Origin: Bacteroidota bacterium
GTDB taxonomy: Bacteria; Bacteroidota; Bacteroidia; B-17B0; Aurantibacillaceae
Reading direction: 5' to 3'
Length of the DNA stretch: 64,000 nucleotides
Assembly (NCBI GenBank): GCA_013288015.1
Contig: JABDCR010000003.1
Coordinates: 1 to 64,000, forward strand
The translations under genes were made by a program, and so were the position numbers. Shown piece by piece: positions 17,662-26,910 of this stretch; position 1 is the first letter of the stretch, and every line of letters begins with the position of its first letter. The notes under the pieces are model-generated. The model saw only the letters and a program-made list of their open reading frames with translations, searched no databases and was not told where the DNA came from.

Positions 17662-19793
17662 TGAACCTTAGCAAAAACACAGGTTTACCCGACAATTCGG
17701 GTGATTTAAAAATTAAAAAACATTTGGTTTCCCTTTTTAAATCCGTTATGGATAAAACTTCGGTAAACCTGCCGATGTTGGACGTTTTAAATCAGATTAA
17801 AGGCGAATCTTTAAAATTAAAGATTGAGAAACTACGGTATACCCGCGCTAAGCCTGAAAAGGAGCTTTTAAAAAAGCAATTACCCTGCATAACAGTATCG
17901 GGCATCTTTAAAAACGGACATGCTGCAAAAGGTTTAAAAGAACATAGCGGTTTAATACAAATTGATTTTGATTCCGTTTTAAATATGGAAGATTTAAAAG
18001 AAAAAATCTATGGGGACATTTATACCTATGCCTGTTTTATAAGTCCATCGGGAACGGGATTAAAAGCAATCGTAAAAATAGTTCCTGAGTTTCACTTAGA
18101 AAGTTTTGAAGCCCTTGCAAAATACTATACCGTAAAATACGGTGCAACTATGGATGCAAAATGTAAAGATGTAGGGCGTTTAATGTATCTGAGTTATGAT
18201 GAAAACCTTTATATAAATGAAAACGCTATGGTATTTGATGTAATAAAAAATAATGTTGAACAGGTGATAAACCAAATCGAAACCACACAAACCGACATTA
18301 CAGCCAATTATGATAACTGGTTAAAGATTGGTTTTGCCTTTGCTGGGCAATTTGGCGAAGCAGGTCGGGCGTATTTTCATAGAGTAAGCAGGCTTAATGT
18401 AAAATACGAAAGCAATACTTGTGATAAACAATATGATAATTGTTTAACCAGTTCCGGTGAAGGCGTAACGATTAAAACATTTTTTCATTTAGCTAAAGAA
18501 GCGGGTTTAACAGGTTCAACAAGTTTAAAAAACAAACAAAGTGTAAATCAAAGCGTAAAGTTAAACGTAAAACAAAGCGTAAACTTGGGTTTACCTGCTG
18601 TAAACAATAACCATGCAATTGAACAGCCTGTAAATGAAACCTCTAAAATTTATATCGTAGAAGAATATTTAAAACAGCAGTATGATTTACGGTATAATGA
18701 AATTGCCGTAGATATAGAATGCAAAAATGAAAACAATAATAACTACGAACCAATAAATGAAAATAAAATTTACATTGATTTGCGCAGAAACAATATAAGT
18801 ATCTCGCAATCCGATTTAGCCGCTTTACTTCGTTCCGGCAGACTACCCGTTTTTAATCCTTTTAAAGACTACTTTACTAACTTACCTAAGTGGGATGAAA
18901 CAACCGACCATATCGCCAAGCTATGTAGCTACATTACAGCCAAAGACCAAAATAGGTTTAACACGCAATTAAAAAAAATGTTAGTGCGCTGTATCGCTTG
19001 TGGTTTTGGAGTTGCTTTTAATAAACACGCCTTTATATTAATGGGCGGGCAAAGCAGCGGTAAAACAAGTCTTTGCAGATGGCTTTGTCCCGATATTTTA
19101 AAACCCTACTATACCGAAAATTTAAGTGCAGATAATAAAGACAATTTAACGAGCCTTTGCCAAAACTTCATTATCAATTTAGATGAGTTGGCGGCATTAA
19201 GCAAGATGGATTTAAACGGATTAAAGAGTATGTTAAGCAGGGACTATGTAAAAGTGCGATTACCTTATGATAGAAAAGCGACCGTACATAAACGCAGAGC
19301 AAGTTTTTTTGGCTCTACAAACAAAGATGAATTTTTAAATGATGAAACGGGTTCGGTTAGATGGCTTTGTTTTGAGGTTTTAAGAATCAATTGGGATTAT
19401 AAAAAGGACTTAAATATAGATTTGATTTGGGCGCAAGCCTTGTTTCTTTTTAATTCAGGTTTTAAATATGAGTTAACCGCCAAAGAAATTGAAGAAAACG
19501 AAAATGCCAATTCAAAGCATCAGTTAAGAAGTCCCGAATTAGAATATCTAACAGCTTATTTTGAGCCATCAGCAAAGGGACAACCTTTAGCCGAAGCTAT
19601 GAACGCTACAGGCATTATAAACCGTTTAAGAGAAACTAATCTAACCTCTATGAACCTGAATGTAACAAGTATGGGTAAGGCATTAAAGATGGCAGGCTAT
19701 AAACAAACATCAGAAAGAGTGGGAAATAACAAAATACCTGCCAAAGTATATTTTTTACGTTTTTATCCTACTACACTTACTACAAATGACTGA
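17658..19793 (+). CDS. VirE_N - PriCT_2 - VapE primase-helicase protein
   Basis: A 711-aa replication protein of the element. The BT4734/VirE N-terminal domain (about 55-200; SGLIQIDFDSV, then ISPSGTGLKAIVKI) is a primase-like fold, followed by a PriCT_2 helical domain (about 213-280; NWLKIGFAFAGQFGEAGR). After an NQSVKLNV-type repetitive linker comes a VapE (SF3-like) helicase domain (about 400-620) with Walker A GGQSSGKTS (464-471) and Walker B FIINLDEL (504-511). The fusion is a complete initiator-type protein; the origin is probably close by, and an inverted-repeat array begins within its last codons. It resembles Rep/pri proteins of phage-inducible islands. Confidence 0.9.
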   Translation: MMNLSKNTGLPDNSGDLKIKKHLVSLFKSVMDKTSVNLPMLDVLNQIKGESLKLKIEKLRYTRAKPEKELLKKQLPCITVSGIFKNGHAAKGLKEHSGLIQIDFDSVLNMEDLKEKIYGDIYTYACFISPSGTGLKAIVKIVPEFHLESFEALAKYYTVKYGATMDAKCKDVGRLMYLSYDENLYINENAMVFDVIKNNVEQVINQIETTQTDITANYDNWLKIGFAFAGQFGEAGRAYFHRVSRLNVKYESNTCDKQYDNCLTSSGEGVTIKTFFHLAKEAGLTGSTSLKNKQSVNQSVKLNVKQSVNLGLPAVNNNHAIEQPVNETSKIYIVEEYLKQQYDLRYNEIAVDIECKNENNNNYEPINENKIYIDLRRNNISISQSDLAALLRSGRLPVFNPFKDYFTNLPKWDETTDHIAKLCSYITAKDQNRFNTQLKKMLVRCIACGFGVAFNKHAFILMGGQSSGKTSLCRWLCPDILKPYYTENLSADNKDNLTSLCQNFIINLDELAALSKMDLNGLKSMLSRDYVKVRLPYDRKATVHKRRASFFGSTNKDEFLNDETGSVRWLCFEVLRINWDYKKDLNIDLIWAQALFLFNSGFKYELTAKEIEENENANSKHQLRSPELEYLTAYFEPSAKGQPLAEAMNATGIINRLRETNLTSMNLNVTSMGKALKMAGYKQTSERVGNNKIPAKVYFLRFYPTTLTTND

Positions 19794-19915
19794 AAGCCCT
19801 GTAAATACTAATGTAGTAAGTGTAGTAACTATTAAAAAAAGAACCTACTACAAGTTACTACACATACTATATAGGGCTTGCAGCAATTTTTGTAGTAAGT
19901 AGTAAGTGTAGTAGG
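19767..19915. repeat. Inverted-repeat array, candidate element origin or operator
   Basis: Four copies of a TGTAGTAAGTGTAGTA-like motif alternate in orientation: 19767-19784 (minus), 19812-19828 (plus), 19844-19863 (minus) and 19891-19915 (plus). Pairs form perfect inverted repeats, for example 19820-19830 with 19853-19863 (11 bp), and a 15-bp match between 19767-19781 and 19901-19915. The first copy overlaps the end of the primase-helicase gene and the last lies 50 bp before the RHH gene. This could be an origin melted by VapE or an operator for the RHH protein. Confidence 0.7.
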
Positions 19916-19966
19916 TACAAAACAAGATTTTATAAAAATAACACAAACACATAAAACAGCTAAAAA

Positions 19967-20386
19967 ATGGAAACAGAAAACAACACAGAAACAGTAAGCG
20001 AGCATACCAGTCAAAACCCAAACAAGGTTACAGTCGGTTTTAAATGCCATCCTGAATTAAAAACAGCTCTTTTAAAAGAAGCTAAACAACTCGATATATC
20101 GCTTAGTGAATATACAGAAAGTATAGTCCTTAATCGGCAGGCAGTAAATAAAACTGAAAGCATAACAACTAATGATGAAATATTACAGTATCAAAAAACC
20201 ATCGAGCAACTAAAACAACGATTAGCTTTTTATGAAAACAATCTTCTTTATGATTTATATAATGCACACAAAGACGAAGTAGTAAATTACATAAACAGCG
20301 AGGGCAAAACAGTCGAGCTAAAAATTAATGAATTAACCGATGTTTACACGATACTTATAAACTCATTTAAAATAAACAAACCATGA
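19967..20386 (+). CDS. Ribbon-helix-helix protein of the element (MobC-like region)
   Basis: 139 aa with an RHH-like segment (about 25-60; VGFKCHPELKTALLKEAKQL, then SLSEYTESIVLNRQ) followed by a coiled coil (about 70-95). RHH proteins in Bacteroidota elements act as MobC-type relaxosome proteins or repressors. No relaxase gene follows, so a role in plasmid-like mobilisation would need a partner outside the element. The inverted-repeat array just upstream suggests it binds there and controls its own transcription. The stop overlaps the next start by 4 bp. Confidence 0.7.
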   Translation: METENNTETVSEHTSQNPNKVTVGFKCHPELKTALLKEAKQLDISLSEYTESIVLNRQAVNKTESITTNDEILQYQKTIEQLKQRLAFYENNLLYDLYNAHKDEVVNYINSEGKTVELKINELTDVYTILINSFKINKP

Positions 20387-20547
20387 TACAACAAACACAG
20401 TTTCCATTTCAGCAACAAGTAAATGGCAAGTCCTATTTAATAACAATCATTTTTACCGCGCTTCTTCTTTTAGTGCTGCTAACTCTATTAATGAAATTTA
20501 AAGAGAAAGAAAATGATAAGACAACAAAGCAGTTAAATCCTACTTAA
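20383..20547 (+). CDS. 54-aa single-helix membrane protein
   Basis: Starts in an ATGA overlap with the RHH gene, so it is probably translated by coupling. The 54 residues hold one strong transmembrane helix (about 19-38, YLITIIFTALLLLVLLTLLM) and a charged tail (KFKEKENDKTTKQ). No family is recognised. As the last gene of the replication module it could be a holin-like, anchoring or toxin-type peptide; none of these is shown. A hairpin terminator follows 53 bp later. Confidence 0.65.
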   Translation: MIQQTQFPFQQQVNGKSYLITIIFTALLLLVLLTLLMKFKEKENDKTTKQLNPT

Positions 20548-20564
20548 TAAATAAAGATAAATGT

Positions 20565-20584
20565 GTTGTACCTATGTTGTACCC
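20565..20584 (+). repeat. GTTGTACC direct-repeat pair
   Basis: Two copies of GTTGTACC with 11-bp period (20565-20572 and 20576-20583). Spacing equals that of the TTTACACC pairs at both ends of the element, so this may be another integrase or excisionase binding site. Confidence 0.4.
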
Positions 20585-20599
20585 GAATAAAATAAAAAG

Positions 20600-20627
20600 G
20601 CTTTCGATATACTCGAAAGCTTTTTTT
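20600..20627 (+). terminator. Rho-independent terminator of the element's replication operon
   Basis: An 8-bp stem (20600-20607 with 20613-20620) and 5-nt loop followed by seven T. It lies after the 54-aa gene and ends the rightward operon. Confidence 0.85.
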
Positions 20628-20685
20628 ATGTCTGTACTAATTATTAGTTGTTACTGCTCCGACTAATAAAAATTCGTTCATCCGA

Positions 20686-20707
20686 TGTTTACACTATGTT
20701 TACACCC
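20686..20707 (+). promoter_or_regulatory. Candidate integrase arm-type sites, right end
   Basis: TGTTTACAC repeated at 20686-20694 and 20697-20705, 11-bp period, matching the pair at 7204-7223 beside the left att site. Confidence 0.55.
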
Positions 20708-20719
20708 ACAGAAACAAAA

Positions 20720-20745
20720 AAGCCTCTCAATTTCTTGAAAGGCTT
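20720..20745 (-). terminator. Terminator downstream of tRNA-Val, supplied by the element
   Basis: On the minus strand an AAGCCTTTC / GAGAGGCTT hairpin is followed by a T-run. It lies 13 bp past the tRNA end and is the element's substitute for the terminator at 7011-7034. Confidence 0.65.
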
Positions 20746-20757
20746 GTATTTGTTGAT

Positions 20758-20800
20758 GTGGGAACTACTGGGTTCGAACCAGTGACCCCCTGCTTGTAAG
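20758..20800 (-). repeat. Right attachment site, inside the intact tRNA-Val
   Basis: The 43-bp partner of 7045-7087. Here it joins the host's tRNA 5' half (20801-20833), so the element restores a full tRNA. The repeat starts in the anticodon arm, which places the crossover there or further toward the tRNA 3' end. Confidence 0.92.
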
Positions 20801-20833
20801 GCAGGTGCTCTGAACCAGCTGAGCTAAGCTCCC
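20759..20833 (-). tRNA. tRNA-Val(TAC)
   Basis: A 75-nt tRNA. The acceptor stem GGGAGCT pairs with AGTTCCC; the anticodon arm CCTGC/GCAGG holds loop CTTACAA with anticodon TAC; the T arm has the GGTTCGAACC loop. The 5' half belongs to the host and the 3' half is carried by the integrated element. Confidence 0.95.
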
Positions 20834-20860
20834 ATTTTTAGAACGAGGGCGCAAATATAA

Positions 20861-22462
<1,602 letters not shown>

Positions 22463-22463
22463 A

Positions 22464-22697
22464 ATGCATTTAGAAATCATCACTCCCGATAAAAAATTAT
22501 TTGAAGGCGAAGCTAAATCGCTTACTGTTCCAGGTTCTGAAGGCTCTTTAGGTGTATTAAACAATCACGCACCTATGATTGCCTCTTTGAAAAAAGGAAA
22601 AGTAAAAGTAATTACTGCTTCTGAAACAAAAAACTTTGACATAAAAGGTGGAGTAATTGAAGTACTTAAAAACAAAGTAGTTGTTTTAGCTGAGTAA
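22464..22697 (+). CDS. atpC: F1 ATP synthase epsilon subunit, short form
   Basis: 77 aa: only the N-terminal beta-sandwich of epsilon (MHLEIITPDKKLFEGEAKSL, then GSLGVLNNHAPMIASLKKG). The C-terminal two-helix domain, which inhibits ATP hydrolysis in E. coli and Bacillus, is absent. Short epsilons are known in Bacteroidota, so this is not a truncation. Follows atpD by 1 bp and ends before a strong terminator. Confidence 0.95.
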   Translation: MHLEIITPDKKLFEGEAKSLTVPGSEGSLGVLNNHAPMIASLKKGKVKVITASETKNFDIKGGVIEVLKNKVVVLAE

Positions 22698-22715
22698 ACT
22701 AATTTTATAAAAAGT

Positions 22716-22747
22716 AAAAAGCCGTTTCAAATGAAACGGCTTTTTTT
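22716..22747. terminator. Terminator of atpDC
   Basis: AGCCGTTTCA / TGAAACGGCT hairpin flanked by A-run and T-run; usable from both strands. It also overlaps the end of the small minus-strand ORF at 22746-22931. Confidence 0.9.
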
Positions 22748-22931
22748 ATACGTTAGTGTTTTCTTTCATTTTAGCAAAAATGCTTGTTTTGCCATAAAAC
22801 ATAGGCAGTAATTTTTTTCGAAGTTTTTTTGCGCCTTTTCTATGCACTCTTCCACTGCTTACCATTTTGTATATGATATAAATCATAAATACTAAAACTG
22901 ATAGTGGGATTACAATTAATTTTACTTCCAT
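22746..22931 (-). CDS. Small putative membrane protein
   Basis: 61 aa with one N-terminal transmembrane helix (about 4-22, KLIVIPLSVLVFMIYIIYKM) and a very basic tail (GRVHRKGAKKLRKKLLP). It ends exactly at the bidirectional terminator, which supports a real transcript. No family recognised. It lies 98 bp after hmgA on the same strand and could be co-transcribed with it. Confidence 0.45.
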   Translation of the reverse strand: MEVKLIVIPLSVLVFMIYIIYKMVSSGRVHRKGAKKLRKKLLPMFYGKTSIFAKMKENTNV

Positions 22932-23029
22932 CTCTAATCTGCTTTAACTTGTTAGTTAAAGTTAAGAAAAAATAAAATTCAATCCAAAAGAAAAACTACA
23001 ATTATCAACAGATAAAAGTTAGCAGCAAA

Positions 23030-24187
23030 TTATTCTACCCAGCTTTTATAATACTTGCCATCATCAATTTGCATGGCCGCATCACTAACTTTTAGGGGTC
23101 TAAATGTATCAACCATTACGGCAAGTTCTTGGGTTTCTTTTTGCCCTATGCTGCGCTCCATTGCCCCTGGTGCCGGTCCGTGAGGAATGCCTTTTGGGTG
23201 CAATGTTATATCACCTTGTTTAATGTTATTACGACTCATAAAATCGCCATCAACATAATACAAAACCTCATCGCTATCTATATTGCTATGGTTGTATGGC
23301 GCAGGGATAGAAAGCGGATGATAATCATACAAACGTGGACAGAATGAACAAACCACATATGCAGGTGTTTCAAAAGTTTGGTGCACCGGAGGTGGTTGGT
23401 GTACACGCCCGGTTATAGGCTCAAAATTGTGTATTGAAAATGCCCAAGGAAAATTATAGCCATCCCAACCAACCACATCAAAAGGGTGTGTAGCATAAAC
23501 AACTTCGTGTATCATGCCCTCCTTTTTTATCTTGATTAAGAAATCCCCTTTTTCATCATGCGTTTCTAAATCTTGTGGCATTTTATAATCGCGTTCGCAA
23601 AAAGGTGAATGTTCAAGCATTTGTCCAGCCGAATTTTTATAGCGTTTAGGTGTATATATTGGATGAAAACTCTCTAAAAAAAGCAAGCGGTTATCTTCGG
23701 TTTCAAAATCAATTTGGTAAATCATTCCACGCGGAATAATTAAATAGTCTCCATATTCAAAGGGAATGTTCCCCATAAAAGTGCGCAAAGTGCCTTTGCC
23801 TTTGTGTATAAAAAGCATTTCGTCGGCATCGGCATTTTTATAAAAATACGTGCGTAAGCTTTTTTTAGGTGCCGCTAAGCCAAACCAAACATCACTATTA
23901 AAAAGCAATACTTTGCGGCTATCTAAAAAATCGTTTTCGGGTTTAATTTCAAAACCCTTTAGTAGCATGGCTTTAATATTTTTATCTACTGCCGCTTTAG
24001 GCGTAGCATCATAACTCTTTAAAATTTCTTTAACCTGGGTAGGGCGATGTGTATGATAAAGCAAAGACGAAAACCCATGAAAACCCTCGGTACCAAACAA
24101 CTGCTCGTAATAATGATTGCCTTTGGGCGATTTGAATTGGGTGTGGCGTTTTTGTGGAAAACTGCCAAGTTTATGATATATAGGCAT
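23030..24187 (-). CDS. hmgA: Homogentisate 1,2-dioxygenase
   Basis: Opens the ring of homogentisate to maleylacetoacetate in tyrosine/phenylalanine breakdown, using Fe(II). The cupin core is seen with DADEMLFIHKGKG (about 135-147) and the C-terminal metal region HPKGIPHGPAPGAMERSIG. Length from the ATG at 24187 is 385 aa, typical for bacterial enzymes; the upstream 19 codons to 24244 (MLFMSCLSTF...) are not conserved. No other pathway gene is adjacent. Confidence 0.93.
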   Translation of the reverse strand: MPIYHKLGSFPQKRHTQFKSPKGNHYYEQLFGTEGFHGFSSLLYHTHRPTQVKEILKSYDATPKAAVDKNIKAMLLKGFEIKPENDFLDSRKVLLFNSDVWFGLAAPKKSLRTYFYKNADADEMLFIHKGKGTLRTFMGNIPFEYGDYLIIPRGMIYQIDFETEDNRLLFLESFHPIYTPKRYKNSAGQMLEHSPFCERDYKMPQDLETHDEKGDFLIKIKKEGMIHEVVYATHPFDVVGWDGYNFPWAFSIHNFEPITGRVHQPPPVHQTFETPAYVVCSFCPRLYDYHPLSIPAPYNHSNIDSDEVLYYVDGDFMSRNNIKQGDITLHPKGIPHGPAPGAMERSIGQKETQELAVMVDTFRPLKVSDAAMQIDDGKYYKSWVE

Positions 24188-24286
24188 GACTGTTAAATTT
24201 AATACAAAGCTACTGAAAGTAGACAAACAACTCATAAAAAGCAATTAAAAAAAAGCTTAATTTAGTAGTCTAAAATTAGATTTTTT

Positions 24287-26131
24287 ATGTGTGGAATTGT
24301 AGGATACATAGGAGAACGCCAAGCGTATCCCATTTTAATTAAAGGTTTGCATCGTTTAGAATATAGAGGCTATGATAGTGCCGGCGTTGCCATGATTGCA
24401 ACTGATAAAAAACTAAATGTTTATAAATGCAAAGGCAAAGTATCGGATTTAGAAAAATTTGCCGAAGGAAAAGATAAATCGGGTAACATAGGCATTGGGC
24501 ACACACGTTGGGCCACACACGGCGAGCCCAATGATGTAAACGCGCATCCGCATTATTCGCAAAGCGGAGACATTGTTTTATTACACAATGGCATTATTGA
24601 AAACTACGCATCTATAAAAGAAAACTTATTAAAACGCGGGCACACATTTAAAAGTCAAACTGATACTGAGGTGCTTGTTCATTTAATAGAAGAAATTAAG
24701 GAAAAAGACAATTTAAAATTAGGGCATGCTGTAATTGCCGCATTAAAACAAGTGGTTGGAGCTTATGCTATTGTGGTGTTAGATAAAAACAACCCTAACG
24801 AATTAATTGTTGCAAAAAAAGGTAGCCCATTGGTTATTGGTGTTGGTGACGGCGAATTTTTTGTTGCATCAGATGCTTCACCTATTATTGAGTATACCAA
24901 AAATGTAGTATACTTAGATGATGAACAAGTAGGCATTATTAAACGTAATGAAGAATTAAAAATACGTAATCTAAAAGATAAAGATGTTACGCCTTACGTA
25001 CAAGAGCTTGAAATGGAACTTGAAGCCATTGAAAAAGGTGGCTATGAGCATTTTATGCTGAAAGAAATTTACGAGCAACCCCGTTCTATTAGAGACAGTA
25101 TGCGTGGTAGGTTAAATGCCGATAAAGCCATTGTTCAGTTAGGCGGCATTGTTGATTATGAGCCAAAATTTTTAAAAGCAAAGCGTATTATTATTATTGC
25201 TTGCGGCACATCATGGCACGCAGGTTTAGTAGCCGAATATTTATTTGAAGAATATGCCCGTATACCTGTAGAAGTTGAGTACGCAAGTGAATTCCGTTAC
25301 CGTAACCCGGTAATTTATGAAGATGATATTGTTATTGCCATTTCTCAATCAGGCGAAACAGCTGATACACTTGCAGCTATTGAGTTAGCAAAATCTAAAG
25401 GGGCAACCATTATTGGTGTTTGTAATGTAGTTGGCTCTTCTATTGCTCGTGCTACACATGCGGGTTCATATACACATGCCGGACCTGAAATTGGTGTAGC
25501 GTCTACCAAAGCATTTACGGCGCAGGTAACCGTACTTACTTTAATGGCTTTACATATTGCATACAAAAAAGGCACTATTGTTGAAAGTCGTTACAGACAA
25601 TTGTTGTATGAGCTAGACACTATCCCTGAAAAAGTTGAACGTGTTCTTAAACTTGACGATAAAATAAAACACATTGCTGATATTTATAAAGATGCCCGCA
25701 ATTTCTTATACTTAGGCAGAGGCTATTCTTTTCCGGTAGCTTTAGAAGGTGCTTTAAAACTGAAAGAAATATCATACATACATGCCGAAGGGTATCCTGC
25801 AGCGGAAATGAAACATGGTCCAATTGCTTTGATAGATGAGGAAATGCCTGTAGTTGTAATTGCTACTAAAGGCCCTAATTACGAAAAAGTAGTTAGCACT
25901 ATACAGGAAATAAAAGCCCGTAAAGGCAAAATAATTGCCGTAGTAAACGAAGGTGATAAAGAGGTTAAAAAGGCAGCCGATTATACGATAGAAATTCCAG
26001 AAACCGATGAATCATTAGTACCGCTTGTTTCGGTGGTTCCCTTGCAATTATTATCCTATCATATAGCGGTAATGCGTGGTTGCAATGTAGACCAGCCCCG
26101 TAATTTGGCAAAATCGGTAACAGTAGAGTAA
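24287..26131 (+). CDS. glmS: Glutamine-fructose-6-phosphate aminotransferase
   Basis: First enzyme of UDP-GlcNAc synthesis: forms glucosamine-6-P from fructose-6-P and glutamine. The N-terminal class II glutaminase has Cys2 as nucleophile (MCGIVGYIG), with RGYDSAG and HTRWATHG. Two SIS domains (about 290-430 and 460-600) bind sugar phosphate; the C-terminal end RNLAKSVTVE is conserved. 614 aa is full length. No glmS ribozyme-like leader is seen; the 5' gap is only about 100 bp. Confidence 0.98.
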   Translation: MCGIVGYIGERQAYPILIKGLHRLEYRGYDSAGVAMIATDKKLNVYKCKGKVSDLEKFAEGKDKSGNIGIGHTRWATHGEPNDVNAHPHYSQSGDIVLLHNGIIENYASIKENLLKRGHTFKSQTDTEVLVHLIEEIKEKDNLKLGHAVIAALKQVVGAYAIVVLDKNNPNELIVAKKGSPLVIGVGDGEFFVASDASPIIEYTKNVVYLDDEQVGIIKRNEELKIRNLKDKDVTPYVQELEMELEAIEKGGYEHFMLKEIYEQPRSIRDSMRGRLNADKAIVQLGGIVDYEPKFLKAKRIIIIACGTSWHAGLVAEYLFEEYARIPVEVEYASEFRYRNPVIYEDDIVIAISQSGETADTLAAIELAKSKGATIIGVCNVVGSSIARATHAGSYTHAGPEIGVASTKAFTAQVTVLTLMALHIAYKKGTIVESRYRQLLYELDTIPEKVERVLKLDDKIKHIADIYKDARNFLYLGRGYSFPVALEGALKLKEISYIHAEGYPAAEMKHGPIALIDEEMPVVVIATKGPNYEKVVSTIQEIKARKGKIIAVVNEGDKEVKKAADYTIEIPETDESLVPLVSVVPLQLLSYHIAVMRGCNVDQPRNLAKSVTVE

Positions 26132-26223
26132 TTTATGAGGCTTTTGGGTGAAATGTTAAATTTGCATTTTGCCGAAAAATAATATACCTTGCATTCTAAT
26201 TCTATCTTTAAAGAATAGTTAAA

Positions 26224-26805
26224 ATGAAAAAAACAATATTCACCTTCTGTTCAATTGCCACAGTTTGCTGTGCTATATTTTTTGCCTGTGCAAAAGATGA
26301 TAACAGCATTACACACGTTACCTATGTAAGTCAGGCATCAGGCGGAACAGGCTCCAATCCAAATCCAAACGGAGCTCCTTCAAATTCGGGCTACGGTACA
26401 ACTACTGCTACAACAGCAGCTACTACTACTTCCCAAACAACAACAACTACACCTCCATCTACTCTTACAATTAACGGAACCCCAACTACATTGACAGGTT
26501 TGGGTGCTCCTTTATCTGGTTATTATCAAGTAACTGCTAAACCTTCTACCGGAACTAATCCTCAACTAGCACTTGTTTTTGCAACACTTGCTGCTCCTCC
26601 TACCGGATCTTATAACGTAACTAATACTGCTCCAACTACCGGGCTATGCCAGTTTACTTTTACAGATGCAAGTGGTAATCCTGGTTCACCTTCTGCGGGT
26701 TCTGTTTCTGTAACTGCCGGTTCGCCTAATGCTTGTACATTTAGTAATCTTGTATGTACTTGTGGTGCTAATACATATACGCTTAGCGGTACAGTTAATT
26801 ATTAA
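26224..26805 (+). CDS. Thr-rich putative lipoprotein
   Basis: Signal peptide with lipobox (IFFAC, C22), so probably anchored to a membrane. A low-complexity Gly/Asn/Pro segment and Thr-rich linker (about 38-80) precede a beta-rich domain (about 80-193) with paired Cys (CQFTF ... CTFSNLVCTCG). No known family; similar lipoproteins are often O-glycosylated in this phylum, which is inference. A terminator follows. Confidence 0.75.
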   Translation: MKKTIFTFCSIATVCCAIFFACAKDDNSITHVTYVSQASGGTGSNPNPNGAPSNSGYGTTTATTAATTTSQTTTTTPPSTLTINGTPTTLTGLGAPLSGYYQVTAKPSTGTNPQLALVFATLAAPPTGSYNVTNTAPTTGLCQFTFTDASGNPGSPSAGSVSVTAGSPNACTFSNLVCTCGANTYTLSGTVNY

Positions 26806-26822
26806 AAAAATTATATTCATTT

Positions 26823-26858
26823 AAAAAACCGCTTTTAGAAAATAAAGGCGGTTTTTTT
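26823..26858 (+). terminator. Terminator after the Thr-rich lipoprotein gene
   Basis: A 12-bp stem (26825-26836 with 26844-26855, one G-T pair) and T-run of seven, between the lipoprotein gene and asnS. Confidence 0.8.
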
Positions 26859-26883
26859 ATTTAGTAACATCCCGTAATTGTGT

Positions 26884-26891
26884 TAATTTTG
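26884..26891 (+). promoter_or_regulatory. -7 promoter box of asnS
   Basis: TAATTTTG matches TAnnTTTG, 19 bp before the ATG at 26911. Confidence 0.45.
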
Positions 26892-26910
26892 CTTTCCCTT
26901 TTAAGAAATT

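Larger units (their letters stand above)
7045..20800. mobile_element. Integrative element of about 13.8 kb in tRNA-Val(TAC)
   Basis: Bounded by a 43-bp perfect direct repeat derived from the tRNA-Val 3' part. The tyrosine integrase lies 150 bp inside the left edge; the right edge has an RteC-like protein, an excisionase-like HTH, a VirE_N/PriCT/VapE primase-helicase, an RHH protein and a small membrane protein. The middle (8.8-15.6 kb) carries secreted and membrane cargo. No relaxase, coupling protein, conjugation gene, capsid or terminase gene is visible. It is therefore either a satellite-like island that depends on a helper, or a mobilizable element that lost its relaxase. The tRNA is rebuilt intact at the right edge. 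Confidence 0.9.

Noticed and set aside
19767-19915. CRISPR array
   Set aside because: Repeats alternate in orientation, overlap a gene end and lack spacers of constant length.
22464-22697. Truncated atpC
   Set aside because: The gene ends cleanly before a terminator and short epsilon subunits lacking the C-terminal helices are usual in this phylum.
24197-24286. glmS ribozyme
   Set aside because: The gap before glmS is only about 100 bp and shows no pseudoknot-like pattern; glmS ribozymes are known mainly in Gram-positive bacteria.
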